From positions 62,001 through 126,000 of the forward strand of contig JBMNHZ010000018.1 in the NCBI GenBank assembly GCA_050950645.1: a DNA stretch of 64,000 bases, in the 5' to 3' direction. Below, in pieces: positions 42,871-52,359 of this stretch; within the stretch, counting starts at the first letter, position 1; each line of letters starts with the position of its first letter. Source of the stretch: BRH-c25 sp012519325 (GTDB lineage Bacteria; Bacillota; Clostridia; Lutisporales; Lutisporaceae). The notes below the pieces were generated by a model, which made no database searches, was not told where the DNA came from, and saw only the letters and a program-made list of their open reading frames with translations. The position numbers were made by a program, and so were the translations under genes.

Positions 42871-43845
42871 ATGAGCGTACCGATATTAGAAGTTAAAGAT
42901 TTGAAGAAGCATTATCCAATTCGCAGGGGTTTGTTCAATAAACAAGTCGCGACAAAATATGTTGTGGACGGTATCAGTTTTAAAATTGAAAATGGCCAGA
43001 CAGTAGCTCTTGTTGGAGAATCCGGCTGCGGCAAATCGGTTTTGCTTCGTACTATTATAGGATTGGAAGATCCGACAGAAGGCTATATTTATTTTAAAGG
43101 CCAGCGCTATGATCAAATGAAAAAGAACGACGTAAAGGAAATGCGCCGGAAGATTCAACTAATTTTCCAAGACTCATTATCCTCCCTGCACCCTCGCTTT
43201 ACCATAAAGATGTCTATGGAAGAACCATTGATATTGTATGGAATGAAGGATGCAAAAAAGCGCGATGAGATTATTGTAAATACCCTGAACCAAGTAGGGC
43301 TGGACCCAGAATTCAGGTTCAGATATCCTGAACAGCTATCGGGAGGACAGCGCCAGCGTGTTATTATTGCAAGAGCATTGGTGGAACGTCCTGAATTAAT
43401 ATTGGCGGACGAGCCTATTTCAGCTTTGGATGTTTCCCTTCAGGCACAGGTGCTGAATTTTCTGATGGATCTGAAGGAGAAATATTCCCTTTCTATGTTG
43501 TTTGTAGCCCATGACTTGGCAGTTGTTAGACAAATAGCAGATCATATTATGATAATGTATGCCGGAAAAATATTGGAGTCTGCACCCAGCATAGAGATAT
43601 ATAATAATGCAAAGCATCCGTATACCAAGGTCCTGCTGGAATCTGCACCCAGCATAACAAAGGGAATTAGGGATGAAGGATTCAACCTGAACTTGAAAAT
43701 TGGGGATACGCCTGATCCTGCTTCACCGCCCCCGGGATGCTTATTCAATACAAGATGTATCCTGGCAGATGAAAAATGCATGACAGTAATTCCTGAACCT
43801 GTGGAAATTTCGCCAAACCATTTTGCGTGCTGCCATAAGATATAA
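42871..43845 (+). CDS. Dpp/Opp-type ABC transporter ATPase F
   Basis: The 324-residue DppF/OppF-type ATPase has Walker A GESGCGKS, Q-loop FQDSLSSLHP, canonical signature LSGGQRQR, Walker B LILADEPISALD and the H-loop VAHDLAVV. The C-terminal cysteine-containing segment PPGCLFNTRCILADEKC is typical. It begins 10 bases after ATPase D, behind GAGGTGA. It ends the operon, closed by a 12-bp perfect hairpin at 43860. This subunit keeps all catalytic motifs, in contrast to its partner. Confidence 0.88.
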   Translation: MSVPILEVKDLKKHYPIRRGLFNKQVATKYVVDGISFKIENGQTVALVGESGCGKSVLLRTIIGLEDPTEGYIYFKGQRYDQMKKNDVKEMRRKIQLIFQDSLSSLHPRFTIKMSMEEPLILYGMKDAKKRDEIIVNTLNQVGLDPEFRFRYPEQLSGGQRQRVIIARALVERPELILADEPISALDVSLQAQVLNFLMDLKEKYSLSMLFVAHDLAVVRQIADHIMIMYAGKILESAPSIEIYNNAKHPYTKVLLESAPSITKGIRDEGFNLNLKIGDTPDPASPPPGCLFNTRCILADEKCMTVIPEPVEISPNHFACCHKI

Positions 43846-43859
43846 TTAATCAAAAGACA

Positions 43860-43892
43860 AAGCTTCTTAATTGCATTAAGAAGCTTATTATT
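43860..43892. terminator. terminator between the Dpp operon and lplA
   Basis: AAGCTTCTTAAT (43860-43871) pairs perfectly with ATTAAGAAGCTT (43875-43886), loop TGC, followed by ATTATTTT on the plus strand. It lies between convergent genes and may serve both. Confidence 0.88.
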
Positions 43893-43916
43893 TTGCAAAA
43901 TCATTTCCCCAATTTC

Positions 43917-44900
43917 TTATAAAATACAGCTTAGAAGCTCCTCGAGGGTTATACCTCTAAAATAGTAATTCGTATCCAAGCCTGAAAGAGCAGCTTTTAT
44001 CTCATCTTCAAGATATCGCTTTCCAATTAGCACAGCTTCAATGTCTTCGGGATTTCCGCTGCCGAAGAAGTCTCCGTAGAATTTTATTCCTTGGATTATT
44101 CCGTTTTTTATGTTTATTAATACTTCAACCCTGCCGCCTTCAAACCTTTTTGCCTGTTTAACATTAAACTCAGGTGAAGCTCCGTAATTCCAATCCCAAT
44201 TCATATATTTGCTTTTCATAAGCATGTTTATTTCATTGATATCTGCTTCTTTAAGCTGCCCCTCAGTTATTGCCGCATACCCTTCGAACATATATTTCAA
44301 AAGCATTTCTTTAAATTCATAAACCGTAATATTTGCGGGTAGATAATCCGCAATATTTGTTACTCTTGACCTGACTGACTTTATTCCCTTGGATTGAAAT
44401 TTGTCCTCCGACACCTTTAATGCCTTTGTCAGTTCCTCCATTTCGGAATTAAAAAGCAAGGTTCCGTGGTGAAGAACCTTTCCCTGCTTTACATATTGTG
44501 CATTTCCTGAAAACTTTTTTTGAGCGATGGTAATATCATTGCGGCCTGAAAGCTCAGCCTCCACTCCAAAGCGTCCGAGGGCTTTAACAATGGGCATGGT
44601 GAACTTTCTGAAGTCAAATTCCTTTTTTTCCCTTCCTTTGTTTATGAAAGTATAGTTAAGGTTGCCCAGGTCATGATAGACCGCACCGCCTCCGGTTATC
44701 CTCCTTACTACATGAATGCCTTTTTCTTTTACATATTCACTGTTTATTTCTTCTGCAGTATTCTGATATTTCCCGACAACTATTGTCGGTTCATTTTGCC
44801 AGAGAAGGAAATAGTCGTTATTGTCATCCAGGTTGAACAGATATTCTTCCATTGCCAGATTGAAATAGGGATTTGTGTTTTCATTTCTTATATACAGCAT
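43917..44900 (-). CDS. lplA: lipoate-protein ligase A
   Basis: This 327-residue ligase attaches scavenged lipoate to lipoyl domains (glycine cleavage H protein, 2-oxoacid dehydrogenases) using ATP. Diagnostic motifs are LAMEEYLF, RRITGGGAVYHDLGNLNYTF near residues 65-85 and the KFSGNAQY lysine region, with the HGTLLFN segment. The C-terminal accessory domain is present. A promoter with TTGCAA at 44964-44959, 17 bases and TATAAT at 44941-44936 lies upstream on the minus strand. No lipoylated enzyme is encoded in the window. Confidence 0.92.
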   Translation of the reverse strand: MLYIRNENTNPYFNLAMEEYLFNLDDNNDYFLLWQNEPTIVVGKYQNTAEEINSEYVKEKGIHVVRRITGGGAVYHDLGNLNYTFINKGREKKEFDFRKFTMPIVKALGRFGVEAELSGRNDITIAQKKFSGNAQYVKQGKVLHHGTLLFNSEMEELTKALKVSEDKFQSKGIKSVRSRVTNIADYLPANITVYEFKEMLLKYMFEGYAAITEGQLKEADINEINMLMKSKYMNWDWNYGASPEFNVKQAKRFEGGRVEVLINIKNGIIQGIKFYGDFFGSGNPEDIEAVLIGKRYLEDEIKAALSGLDTNYYFRGITLEELLSCIL

Positions 44901-44935
44901 GCCATGCCTTCCCCCAATCCCAAAATAATAATACT

Positions 44936-44964
44936 ATTATAGTTTAAATTATAGTTATTTGCAA
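44936..44964 (-). promoter_or_regulatory. lplA promoter
   Basis: On the minus strand TTGCAA, 17 bases, TATAAT. Confidence 0.7.
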
Positions 44965-44981
44965 AGGTTTACAAAACTATA

Positions 44982-45010
44982 TTGTAATCAGGACTTTTCT
45001 GAATTATAAT
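44982..45010 (+). promoter_or_regulatory. promoter of the MarR/efflux operon
   Basis: TTGTAA (44982-44987), 17 bases, TATAAT (45005-45010), divergent from the lplA promoter. Confidence 0.7.
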
Positions 45011-45025
45011 AAAAATGTTTGATAG

Positions 45026-45038
45026 TTAAGTGACTTAA
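45026..45038. promoter_or_regulatory. inverted repeat, likely MarR autoregulatory operator
   Basis: TTAAG-TGA-CTTAA lies just after the predicted transcription start and before the marR-type gene; MarR proteins commonly repress their own operon from such sites. Confidence 0.5.
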
Positions 45039-45059
45039 TAATTAAGGAGGTTTATTAAT

Positions 45060-45509
45060 GTGGACATAAAGGATAAATGCGACAGAATGATGAAGATAGC
45101 GATGGATATACATAAAAAGCTTATTGCTGTGCTGATTAAGGGTATTGAACCTCAATTGAGCAAATCTCATGTCTATCTTTTGGCATATATACGGTGCAAA
45201 GGGGAATGTATTGTAACGGATATAGCAAATCATCTGGAAATTACCTTAAGTGCTGTAACAAGTCTGGTTGATAAGTTGTGCAATGCGGGATTGGTAGCAA
45301 GATTCAGAAGTGAGGAGGACAGAAGAGTCGTTTATTTAAAGCTTACTGAAGAGGGGATAAAGGTGCTGGAGGCCATTGAGATGAATAAGAACAGACTCTA
45401 CGAAAGAGCTTTTGCAAATATTGATTCTGAAGAAATCAACAATTTTTTCGGCACAATTGAAAAAATTACCAGAAATATTTTAGTAAGTCATGATGATAAA
45501 AAACAGTAG
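45060..45509 (+). CDS. MarR-family transcriptional regulator
   Basis: The 149-residue winged-helix regulator has helices KSHVYLLAYIRCKGECIVTDIANHLEITLSAVTSLVDKL, followed by the wing RSEEDRRVVYLKLTEEG with the family's D-x-R motif. Start is GTG 45060, 8 bases after AAGGAGGT. It leads an efflux operon with an adaptor and an RND pump and probably represses it until a toxic ligand binds. Confidence 0.9.
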   Translation: MDIKDKCDRMMKIAMDIHKKLIAVLIKGIEPQLSKSHVYLLAYIRCKGECIVTDIANHLEITLSAVTSLVDKLCNAGLVARFRSEEDRRVVYLKLTEEGIKVLEAIEMNKNRLYERAFANIDSEEINNFFGTIEKITRNILVSHDDKKQ

Positions 45510-45531
45510 ATTTAATATGGGGGGTTAATTA

Positions 45532-46788
45532 GTGAAAAGAAAATATACAAAATTGCTTATAGGATTAGTAGTTGTTACTTTACTTGGCTCGCTGATTTAT
45601 ACATATGTGAAAAACAAAGCTGATAACTCTGCAAATATAAATACCGATACAGCTGTTGCAGTAAGAATTGAAGAGGCAGCTAAAAAAAGCATAGGAGCAT
45701 TTGCCAATTTGAACGGAAAGCTTAAGCCGGTTCAGGAAATAAATATAATTCCCAAATATCCGGGGAAGGTAAATAACATTTATTTTGATATTGGCCAAAG
45801 TGTTAAAGCCGGAGATGTTTTATTTACTTTGGAGGATAAGGATGTAAAATTACAGTTGAAGCAGGCGCAGGCAGGGCTTGATATGGCAAATTCAGCGCTC
45901 ACTAAAGCAACAGGAGGGGGAACGGAGCTGCAGGAGCTGCAGCTTAAAGCAGCGCTGAATTCGGCTGAAATAAACTATGATGATGCAAAGCTGGCCTTTG
46001 AGAGAACGAAGCAATTATTTGAATCGGGTGCCGTATCTAAGGCAGTACTGGAACAGTCTGAGTCACGGTTTAAGCTTGCGGAACAGCAGTATAATTCTGC
46101 AAAATCAAACTATGAGATTACGATAACAAAAACAAATCCTGAAAACATTGCATCGGCTAAAGCACAGGTGAATCAGGCAGCAGCAGCTCTTGAGCTTGTT
46201 AAATCCCAGTTGGATAATACGGTAGTGAAATCGCCCATAAATGGAGTAATTGCTGCAAGATATATTGAGGTTGGTGAGCTTGCAGGCAGCACAAGTATAG
46301 CTATGAGTGTAATAGATTTATCCTCGGTACTTGTTGATATAAATGCAACTGAAGATATGATAAATAAAATAAAACTTGGAGATAAGGTTGAAGTAATAAT
46401 CAAAGCAGCAGGTGATGACAAGTTTGAGGGGGAAGTGACAAATATTTCTCCTGCAACAGATCCCAAAACTCAAAGCTATCTGGTAAGAATAAAGATTGAT
46501 AATAGTTCCGGAGCTCTTAAAGGAGGCATGTTTGCCGAAGTAAAACTCCTGCTGGATAAAGCGGTTGATGTTATAGCAGTTCCGATTTCCGCCGTAATCG
46601 ATGAGGGTGGCAGGAAGCATGTATATGTCCTTAAGGGCGATACTGCGGAAAAGAGAGAAGTTACAACAGGTATTTTTGATGATGAGTATATTGTTATATC
46701 AAAAGGGCTTTCGGAAAAAGAAGCTGTTATTGTTAAGGGACAGGAGCTGATTCAAGACGGCTCTAAAGTTACGGTAATAACGAAGTAG
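45532..46788 (+). CDS. RND efflux periplasmic-adaptor-type (HlyD family) subunit
   Basis: This 418-residue membrane-fusion protein has an N-terminal anchor helix (LLIGLVVVTLLGSLIYTYV), split lipoyl half-domains (YPGKVNNIYFDIGQSVKAGDVLFTL and VKSPINGVIAARYIEVGEL), an alpha-hairpin between them (about residues 105-220) and a beta-barrel. Start is GTG 45532 behind GGGGGG. It would link the pump to the cell wall side in a Gram-positive cell, as with SwrC-like systems. No outer-membrane TolC-like gene is present, consistent with a monoderm host. Confidence 0.88.
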   Translation: MKRKYTKLLIGLVVVTLLGSLIYTYVKNKADNSANINTDTAVAVRIEEAAKKSIGAFANLNGKLKPVQEINIIPKYPGKVNNIYFDIGQSVKAGDVLFTLEDKDVKLQLKQAQAGLDMANSALTKATGGGTELQELQLKAALNSAEINYDDAKLAFERTKQLFESGAVSKAVLEQSESRFKLAEQQYNSAKSNYEITITKTNPENIASAKAQVNQAAAALELVKSQLDNTVVKSPINGVIAARYIEVGELAGSTSIAMSVIDLSSVLVDINATEDMINKIKLGDKVEVIIKAAGDDKFEGEVTNISPATDPKTQSYLVRIKIDNSSGALKGGMFAEVKLLLDKAVDVIAVPISAVIDEGGRKHVYVLKGDTAEKREVTTGIFDDEYIVISKGLSEKEAVIVKGQELIQDGSKVTVITK

Positions 46789-46801
46789 GGATGGTGTTCT
46801 G

Positions 46802-49800
46802 ATGAAAATACATGAAGTGTCAATAAGAAGGCCTGTAGCAGTTTTAATGTGTGTGCTGATGGTTTTAGTTCTGGGAGGGGTATCCCTTTCAAGACTTTCT
46901 ATAGATTTAATGCCGGAGATGGATTTTCCCATAGCTATAGTTTTAACAAGCTATTCAGGGGTCGGACCTCAGGAAATTGAGAATATTATAACAAAGAACA
47001 TAGAAAGTGCGGTTGCTACGGTAAATAATATTAAAACAATACAATCTCAGTCTTCGGAAGGGCAATCTATTGTTATTGCAGAATTCAACACGGGTACCGA
47101 TATGAACTTTGCTACATTGCAGATGAGAGAAAAGGTTGATATGATAAAGGGGATGCTGCCCGATGGAGTAGAAACTCCTATGATTATTAAGATGGATCCC
47201 AGCATGATTCCCGCAGCTGTACTTGGAGTCTCCGGGAGTGAAAACGAAGCAGAGCTGACAAGATTAGTTGAGGACAAGATAAAAGCAAAAATCGAAAGTA
47301 TTGATGGAGTTGCATCTGTTACAGTTACCGGTGGTATGACAAAAGAGATTAAAGTGGATTTGGATTCTCAAAAATTATCAGGATATGGATTGTCCTTCAG
47401 TCAGATTAGCGGAGCTCTCAGATCGGAGAATCTTAACCAGCCTGGAGGGAAAGTGGAATACGGAGATAAAAGTCTTTTAGTCAGAAGCACAGGGGAATTT
47501 CAAAATCTTGACCAAATCAGAAATATTCCAATTACGCTTCCTACAGGAGCAGTTGTGCATCTGAGGGATATAGCTGAGGTTAAAGAAGGGTATAAAAGTA
47601 TAGATACATATAACAGAATGAACGGTGAGAACAGTATAGGGATTTTAATTCAAAAGCAGACAGATTCCAATACCGTAAAAGTGGTTAATCTTATAAAGAA
47701 AGAAATCAATAATATATTGAAGGAATATCCGGATGTAAAGATTGAAATGGTTTTTGACCAGGGAGAATATGTGGAGCAGTCAATAGCGAATGTTGCAAAA
47801 AATGCTGTTGTAGGAGCTGTACTAGCTATTATTATACTTTTTGTGTTCTTGAAGAATATAAGAACTACTATGATAATAGGAACATCCATACTGATTTCCA
47901 TAATAGCAACCTTTGTAATGATATACTTTTCCGGGATAACATTAAATCTTGTATCCCTTGGAGGACTTGCCCTGGGAGTGGGTATGCTTGTTGACAATTC
48001 AATAGTTGTTTTGGAAAATATATACAGATACAGGAGTGAGGGTCACAGCAGAGTGGAAGCTGCAATACTGGGAACACAGGAGGTAGGTTCAGCTATAGTG
48101 GCATCGACTTTGACAACGGTGGTTGTATTTCTGCCTATAGTGTTTACTGAGGGTATAACAGCGGAAATATTCAAGCAGATGGCTCTGACGGTAACGTTTT
48201 CGCTTATTGCATCTTTACTTGTAGCTTTAACGCTTATCCCCATGCTGAGCTCTAAATATTTGAAGATGGTTAAGTATCATGAAGCGTCAAGGAGCGAAAA
48301 ATTAAATAAAATATTCAGCAAGTGGGAAGATGCTCTGAGCACAGTTGATAATTTTTACAGAAGTGTATTGGGCTTGGCATTAATGCGTAGAAGAAAAACT
48401 GTTATCACGGTCCTTGCAATATTTATTGGAAGTATATTGTTGGTCCCATTTGTGGGTACAGAGTTCTTTCCCAAAATGGATATGGGTCAGTTTACGGTAG
48501 AAATTGAGCTTCCACAAGGGAGTTTGCTTAAGAATACTAATGAAGTCGCAGAGCAGGTTGAAGGAATGCTGAACAGCCTTCCGGAGATTCAAAAAATATT
48601 TACCACGGTTGGCTCTTCAGGAAGCGGAATGAGTTTATCCGGAGGGGCATCAAATACAGCAAGCCTGAATATTACATTAAAGCCTTTAAGTGAGAGAAAA
48701 AGAAGTACGGCAGAAGTAGTTGAGGAAATGAGAAAGAAGGTAAGGCTGATTCCCGGAGCCAATATAGAAATCAATGAAGTTAGTACGTCGACTATGGGCT
48801 TTTCCGGAGGTACTGCGGTTTCTGTCAATATATTCGGGCCTGATTTGGATAAGCTTTCGGAGATAGCAGTTAGTGTGGAAGAAATAATAAAGAATGTTGA
48901 GGGTGTAAGACAGACAAGCACAAGTATTTCAGAGGGAAGACCGGAAGTCCGGATATTTGTTGACAGAGATAAGGCATCTTATTATGGTTTGGGTACGGCA
49001 CAGGTGTCGGCTGCAATTAGAACAGCTGTTGAAGGAAGTGTAGCGACAACCTATAAGGTTGATGGTGATGAAATAGATGTAAGAGTAGGTTTTCCCGAAG
49101 GGACAGTGAAAAAGTATTCACAGTTGGAAAATACAAAGATACTGTCACCCCTGGGAGTTGAGATACCTCTTATTGAGGTTGCTGATATTAAAGTAGAAAA
49201 AGGACCGATTGCTATAACCCGGGAGGGTCAGGAAAGGTATGTAACTGTTTCGTCAGATGTTTTTAAAAGGAGTACCGGAGATGTTAACAAGGATATTAGT
49301 GAAAGGTTGAATGAAATGAATCTTCCTCCGGGGTACTCAATAAAGTACGGCGGTGAAATGGAGCAGATTGAAGATGCATTCTCAAGCTTAACCCTCGCAC
49401 TGCTGCTTGCAATTGTTCTGGTATATATGGTAATGGCGGCGCAATTTGAATCCTTGCTGCATCCATTTACAATCATGTTTTCTATACCTCTTGCTTTTAC
49501 AGGGTCTGCTTTAGGACTCTTTTTAACAGGAAGGGCTTTAAGCGTTCCGGCTTTCATTGGTGTTATAATGCTTGCCGGGATAGTTGTAAACAATGCTATA
49601 GTACTTGTAGACTATATAAATGTTTTAAGAGGTAGAGGAATGGATAGACTGGAGGCAATACTTAAAGCCGGTCCCACCAGGTTGAGACCAATTTTGATGA
49701 CAACTTTAACAACAATATTAGGAATTATCCCCCTTGCCCTGGGTATAGGAGAGGGGGCGGAAGTCCAGGCACCTTTGGCAACAGTTGTTATCGGAGGACT

Positions 49801-49903
49801 TACGACTTCAACTGTACTAACTCTTTTAATAATCCCCATAATCTACACGTTGTTTGATGATTTATCTATTAAGCTTAGGGAAAAGAAAAACAGGATAAAA
49901 TAA
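46802..49903 (+). CDS. RND-family efflux pump permease (AcrB/SwrC-like)
   Basis: The 1033-residue proton-driven exporter opens with SIRRPVAVLMCVLMVLVLGGVSLSRL and has 12 expected helices in two repeats with large extracytoplasmic loops. The proton-relay pair lies in GLALGVGMLVDNSIVVLENIYRYR near residue 400. The second repeat has GVIMLAGIVVNNAIVLVDYIN near 925. It begins 13 bases after the adaptor, in the MarR-led operon. Substrates may be lipopeptides, bile salts or drugs; sequence does not decide. Confidence 0.93.
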   Translation: MKIHEVSIRRPVAVLMCVLMVLVLGGVSLSRLSIDLMPEMDFPIAIVLTSYSGVGPQEIENIITKNIESAVATVNNIKTIQSQSSEGQSIVIAEFNTGTDMNFATLQMREKVDMIKGMLPDGVETPMIIKMDPSMIPAAVLGVSGSENEAELTRLVEDKIKAKIESIDGVASVTVTGGMTKEIKVDLDSQKLSGYGLSFSQISGALRSENLNQPGGKVEYGDKSLLVRSTGEFQNLDQIRNIPITLPTGAVVHLRDIAEVKEGYKSIDTYNRMNGENSIGILIQKQTDSNTVKVVNLIKKEINNILKEYPDVKIEMVFDQGEYVEQSIANVAKNAVVGAVLAIIILFVFLKNIRTTMIIGTSILISIIATFVMIYFSGITLNLVSLGGLALGVGMLVDNSIVVLENIYRYRSEGHSRVEAAILGTQEVGSAIVASTLTTVVVFLPIVFTEGITAEIFKQMALTVTFSLIASLLVALTLIPMLSSKYLKMVKYHEASRSEKLNKIFSKWEDALSTVDNFYRSVLGLALMRRRKTVITVLAIFIGSILLVPFVGTEFFPKMDMGQFTVEIELPQGSLLKNTNEVAEQVEGMLNSLPEIQKIFTTVGSSGSGMSLSGGASNTASLNITLKPLSERKRSTAEVVEEMRKKVRLIPGANIEINEVSTSTMGFSGGTAVSVNIFGPDLDKLSEIAVSVEEIIKNVEGVRQTSTSISEGRPEVRIFVDRDKASYYGLGTAQVSAAIRTAVEGSVATTYKVDGDEIDVRVGFPEGTVKKYSQLENTKILSPLGVEIPLIEVADIKVEKGPIAITREGQERYVTVSSDVFKRSTGDVNKDISERLNEMNLPPGYSIKYGGEMEQIEDAFSSLTLALLLAIVLVYMVMAAQFESLLHPFTIMFSIPLAFTGSALGLFLTGRALSVPAFIGVIMLAGIVVNNAIVLVDYINVLRGRGMDRLEAILKAGPTRLRPILMTTLTTILGIIPLALGIGEGAEVQAPLATVVIGGLTTSTVLTLLIIPIIYTLFDDLSIKLREKKNRIK

Positions 49904-50045
49904 AAAAAGAGCTTCCTACTGCGTAATATTGAAGGCTCATTGACTATATGTAGCCCAGCCGTCTTTTTCTTGTATATTCATAAGAGTTTTGATAAAATTT
50001 TGGTAATACTAGACTTAAGCTGCTGCAAAGGTGAGTGAGACGGCA

Positions 50046-50852
50046 ATGAATTTTTTTTCAAGGTTTATTAAGGGGTTGTTGATAGGAATTGGCGGGGTTG
50101 CTCCAGGGGTAAGCGGAGGTGCCATTGCGGTAATATTCGGGTTGTACGAGAGAATTACCGATACCATTGCGGATATCTTCAAGGATTTTAGGAATAACGC
50201 CGTATTCTTTTTCCCTATAGTGCTTGGCGGCAGTGTAGGGGTACTTGGTTTCAGCAAAATTATGCAATACCTCTTTCAAAACTATGAGGTCCAGGTTAAA
50301 TACCTTTTTATCGGGCTCATGTTAGGAACTCTTCCTACTGTTTTCAAGCAGGCCAACAAGAAAGGCTTCAGAGGTATATACATTGTTCCCTGTGTAATCG
50401 CATTTGGAATCACAATAATCACAGTAATACTGGAAAATGCCGGTATCAATATTATTCCTGATGCATATCCGGGAATACTTCAGCTTGCTTCCTACGGTGC
50501 AATAATAGGAATAGGTACGATGGTGCCGGGAATCAGTGCTTCCTTTGTGCTGATGTATTTGGGGGCATATCAAATAGTCCTTGACGGGCTTGCAGATATT
50601 AATGCTGCAATTCTCATACCTGTCGGAACAGGTTTCGTAATCAGTATTTTTTTGTTTGCTAAGCTTATAAGTCGTTTATTTAAAGTAGCGTACGGTTATA
50701 CATATTATACCGTGCTTGGATTTGTAACAGGCTCAATAATTGCCATATTTCCGGGCGTATCATTAGACATAAGGCATTTAATCAGCATAATGCTTTTTAT
50801 ATTGGGCTATTTTATATCCTTTTCACTGGGCAAGTATTCAAAGGATGTATAA
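50046..50852 (+). CDS. DUF368 domain membrane protein
   Basis: This 268-residue polytopic membrane protein of the DUF368 family carries the repeated GxxxPGxSG-type motif: LLIGIGGVAPGVSGGAIAVI at the N-terminus and GIGTMVPGISASFVLMYLG near residue 160. Recent work links this family to undecaprenyl phosphate recycling (flippase role, PopT-like), which would place it in cell-wall synthesis; that is family knowledge, not seen here. AAAGGTGAG favours ATG 50046 over GTG 50031. It ends with a clear terminator and appears to be a single gene. Confidence 0.85.
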   Translation: MNFFSRFIKGLLIGIGGVAPGVSGGAIAVIFGLYERITDTIADIFKDFRNNAVFFFPIVLGGSVGVLGFSKIMQYLFQNYEVQVKYLFIGLMLGTLPTVFKQANKKGFRGIYIVPCVIAFGITIITVILENAGINIIPDAYPGILQLASYGAIIGIGTMVPGISASFVLMYLGAYQIVLDGLADINAAILIPVGTGFVISIFLFAKLISRLFKVAYGYTYYTVLGFVTGSIIAIFPGVSLDIRHLISIMLFILGYFISFSLGKYSKDV

Positions 50853-50880
50853 GGCAGCTGAGGAAACAAATATTTTAAGG

Positions 50881-50908
50881 CGCTGTATTTATGAATACAG
50901 CGTTTTTT
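50881..50908 (+). terminator. terminator after the DUF368 gene
   Basis: CGCTGTATT (50881-50889) and AATACAGCG (50894-50902), then six T. Confidence 0.92.
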
Positions 50909-50927
50909 ATTTTCGTATAAAAAATCA

Positions 50928-50956
50928 TTGACAAGCATAAATATTCATATTATATT
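50928..50956 (+). promoter_or_regulatory. promoter of the larA-like operon
   Basis: TTGACA (50928-50933), 17 bases, TATATT (50951-50956). Confidence 0.8.
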
Positions 50957-51023
50957 ATATATATGCACTATAGAAAATATTGCTAAGTAAGAATAATGGT
51001 TGATTTTACATGAAATGGGGGTG

Positions 51024-52325
51024 ATGAAGCTGGAATCTGTAAAGATGAAGTATGGGTGTGGAGAAATAAATATACAGCATGATGCTGTTAATTCCCTGGG
51101 ATTCATACAAAGCAAAGGTACGAAATGCATAAAAGCAGAGGATAAAATAATAATGGAAGCCCTTGAAAATCCGATTGGAAGCAAAAAGTTAAGGGATATT
51201 GTCAAACCTGGAGAGACCGTATGTATAATTATTTCGGATATTACACGGGCATGGCAGAAGATGGACCACTATCTGCCTTATATTGTAAAAGAGCTAAATA
51301 TGGCAGGGATAGAGGATGAATATATTACTTTTCTTTGCGCTACCGGCTCTCACAGATCCCAGACAAAGGAAGAACACAGGATTCTCTTGGGAGAGAAGCT
51401 GGCTTCTTGTTTTGAGGTGGTAGACCATGACTGCAGGGATGAAGAAAACCTGGTAAAACTGGGCACAACAAGCTTCGGGACACCTGTTGTCGTGAACAGA
51501 ACTGCAGTGGAGAGTGACCATGTTATCTTAACCGGTGCGATTGTATTTCATGATCTTGCCGGATGGGGGGGCGGGAAAAAGTCAATCCTTCCGGGAATAT
51601 GTTCATATGAAAGCATAATGGCAAACCATGCATTGTCACTGAGCCCCAATATTGGAGAGGGGATCAATCCGTATGTTCGGTGCGGAAATACAGATAACAA
51701 TCCGGTTCATTTGGATATGCTTGAAGCAGCAGCCTTTGTAAAGCCAAGTTTTTTGTTCAATGTTATCATAAATGAAGATGGGAATATATGCAAAGCTGTT
51801 GCCGGGGATTATTTAGAAGCTCATGAAATTGGGCGGCAGCTGGTAAATGAAGCTGACAGCGCTTTCATAGAAGAAAAAGCAGATTTGGTTGTGGTTTCTG
51901 CAGGAGGATATCCCAAGGACATTGATTTATATCAGGCATCGAAGGCTTTGATCAATGCAAAGGAGGCAGTTGAGGAAGGCGGGACTATAATACTTCTTGC
52001 AGAGTGCAAAGAGGGGTTTGGCGGCGAAGAGGTTCAAAAAATTATGAGAGATTTTAGTGATAATTACAGCAGGGAGAGAGCATTGAGAGAAAATTTTTCA
52101 ATAGCGAAATATACCGGTTACCTTATTACTGTAATTGCAGAAAGATTCAAAGTGATTCTGGTATCTTCGCTGGATCAGTCTCTGCTAAAAAATACAGGCA
52201 TCATAGGGGCAAGCAGTGTACAGGAAGCTATGGATATCGCAGGGTTAAAAGAGGCAGGAATAAAGGTGTATTATATGCCTTTCGGCGCAAATACACTTCC
52301 CGTATTATTACAGGGGCAGGAATAA
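51024..52325 (+). CDS. LarA-family protein (nickel-pincer racemase/epimerase family)
   Basis: This 433-residue member of the LarA family includes lactate racemase and other 2-hydroxyacid racemases that use the nickel-pincer nucleotide. Seen are KYGCGEINI, DITRAW, CATGSHRSQTKEEH, VDHDC, and the key stretch LTGAIVFHDLAGWGGGKKSILPG containing the lysine that would bind the cofactor. Start is uncertain: ATG 51024 lies right after GGGGGTG, and ATG 51045 has no site. No larB, larC or larE maturation genes are in the window. An amino acid ABC transporter follows in the same operon, which suggests an acid substrate. Confidence 0.82.
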   Translation: MKLESVKMKYGCGEINIQHDAVNSLGFIQSKGTKCIKAEDKIIMEALENPIGSKKLRDIVKPGETVCIIISDITRAWQKMDHYLPYIVKELNMAGIEDEYITFLCATGSHRSQTKEEHRILLGEKLASCFEVVDHDCRDEENLVKLGTTSFGTPVVVNRTAVESDHVILTGAIVFHDLAGWGGGKKSILPGICSYESIMANHALSLSPNIGEGINPYVRCGNTDNNPVHLDMLEAAAFVKPSFLFNVIINEDGNICKAVAGDYLEAHEIGRQLVNEADSAFIEEKADLVVVSAGGYPKDIDLYQASKALINAKEAVEEGGTIILLAECKEGFGGEEVQKIMRDFSDNYSRERALRENFSIAKYTGYLITVIAERFKVILVSSLDQSLLKNTGIIGASSVQEAMDIAGLKEAGIKVYYMPFGANTLPVLLQGQE

Positions 52326-52359
52326 GGAAAAATTGAGTTATTAAAAGGAGAGGGTAAAA

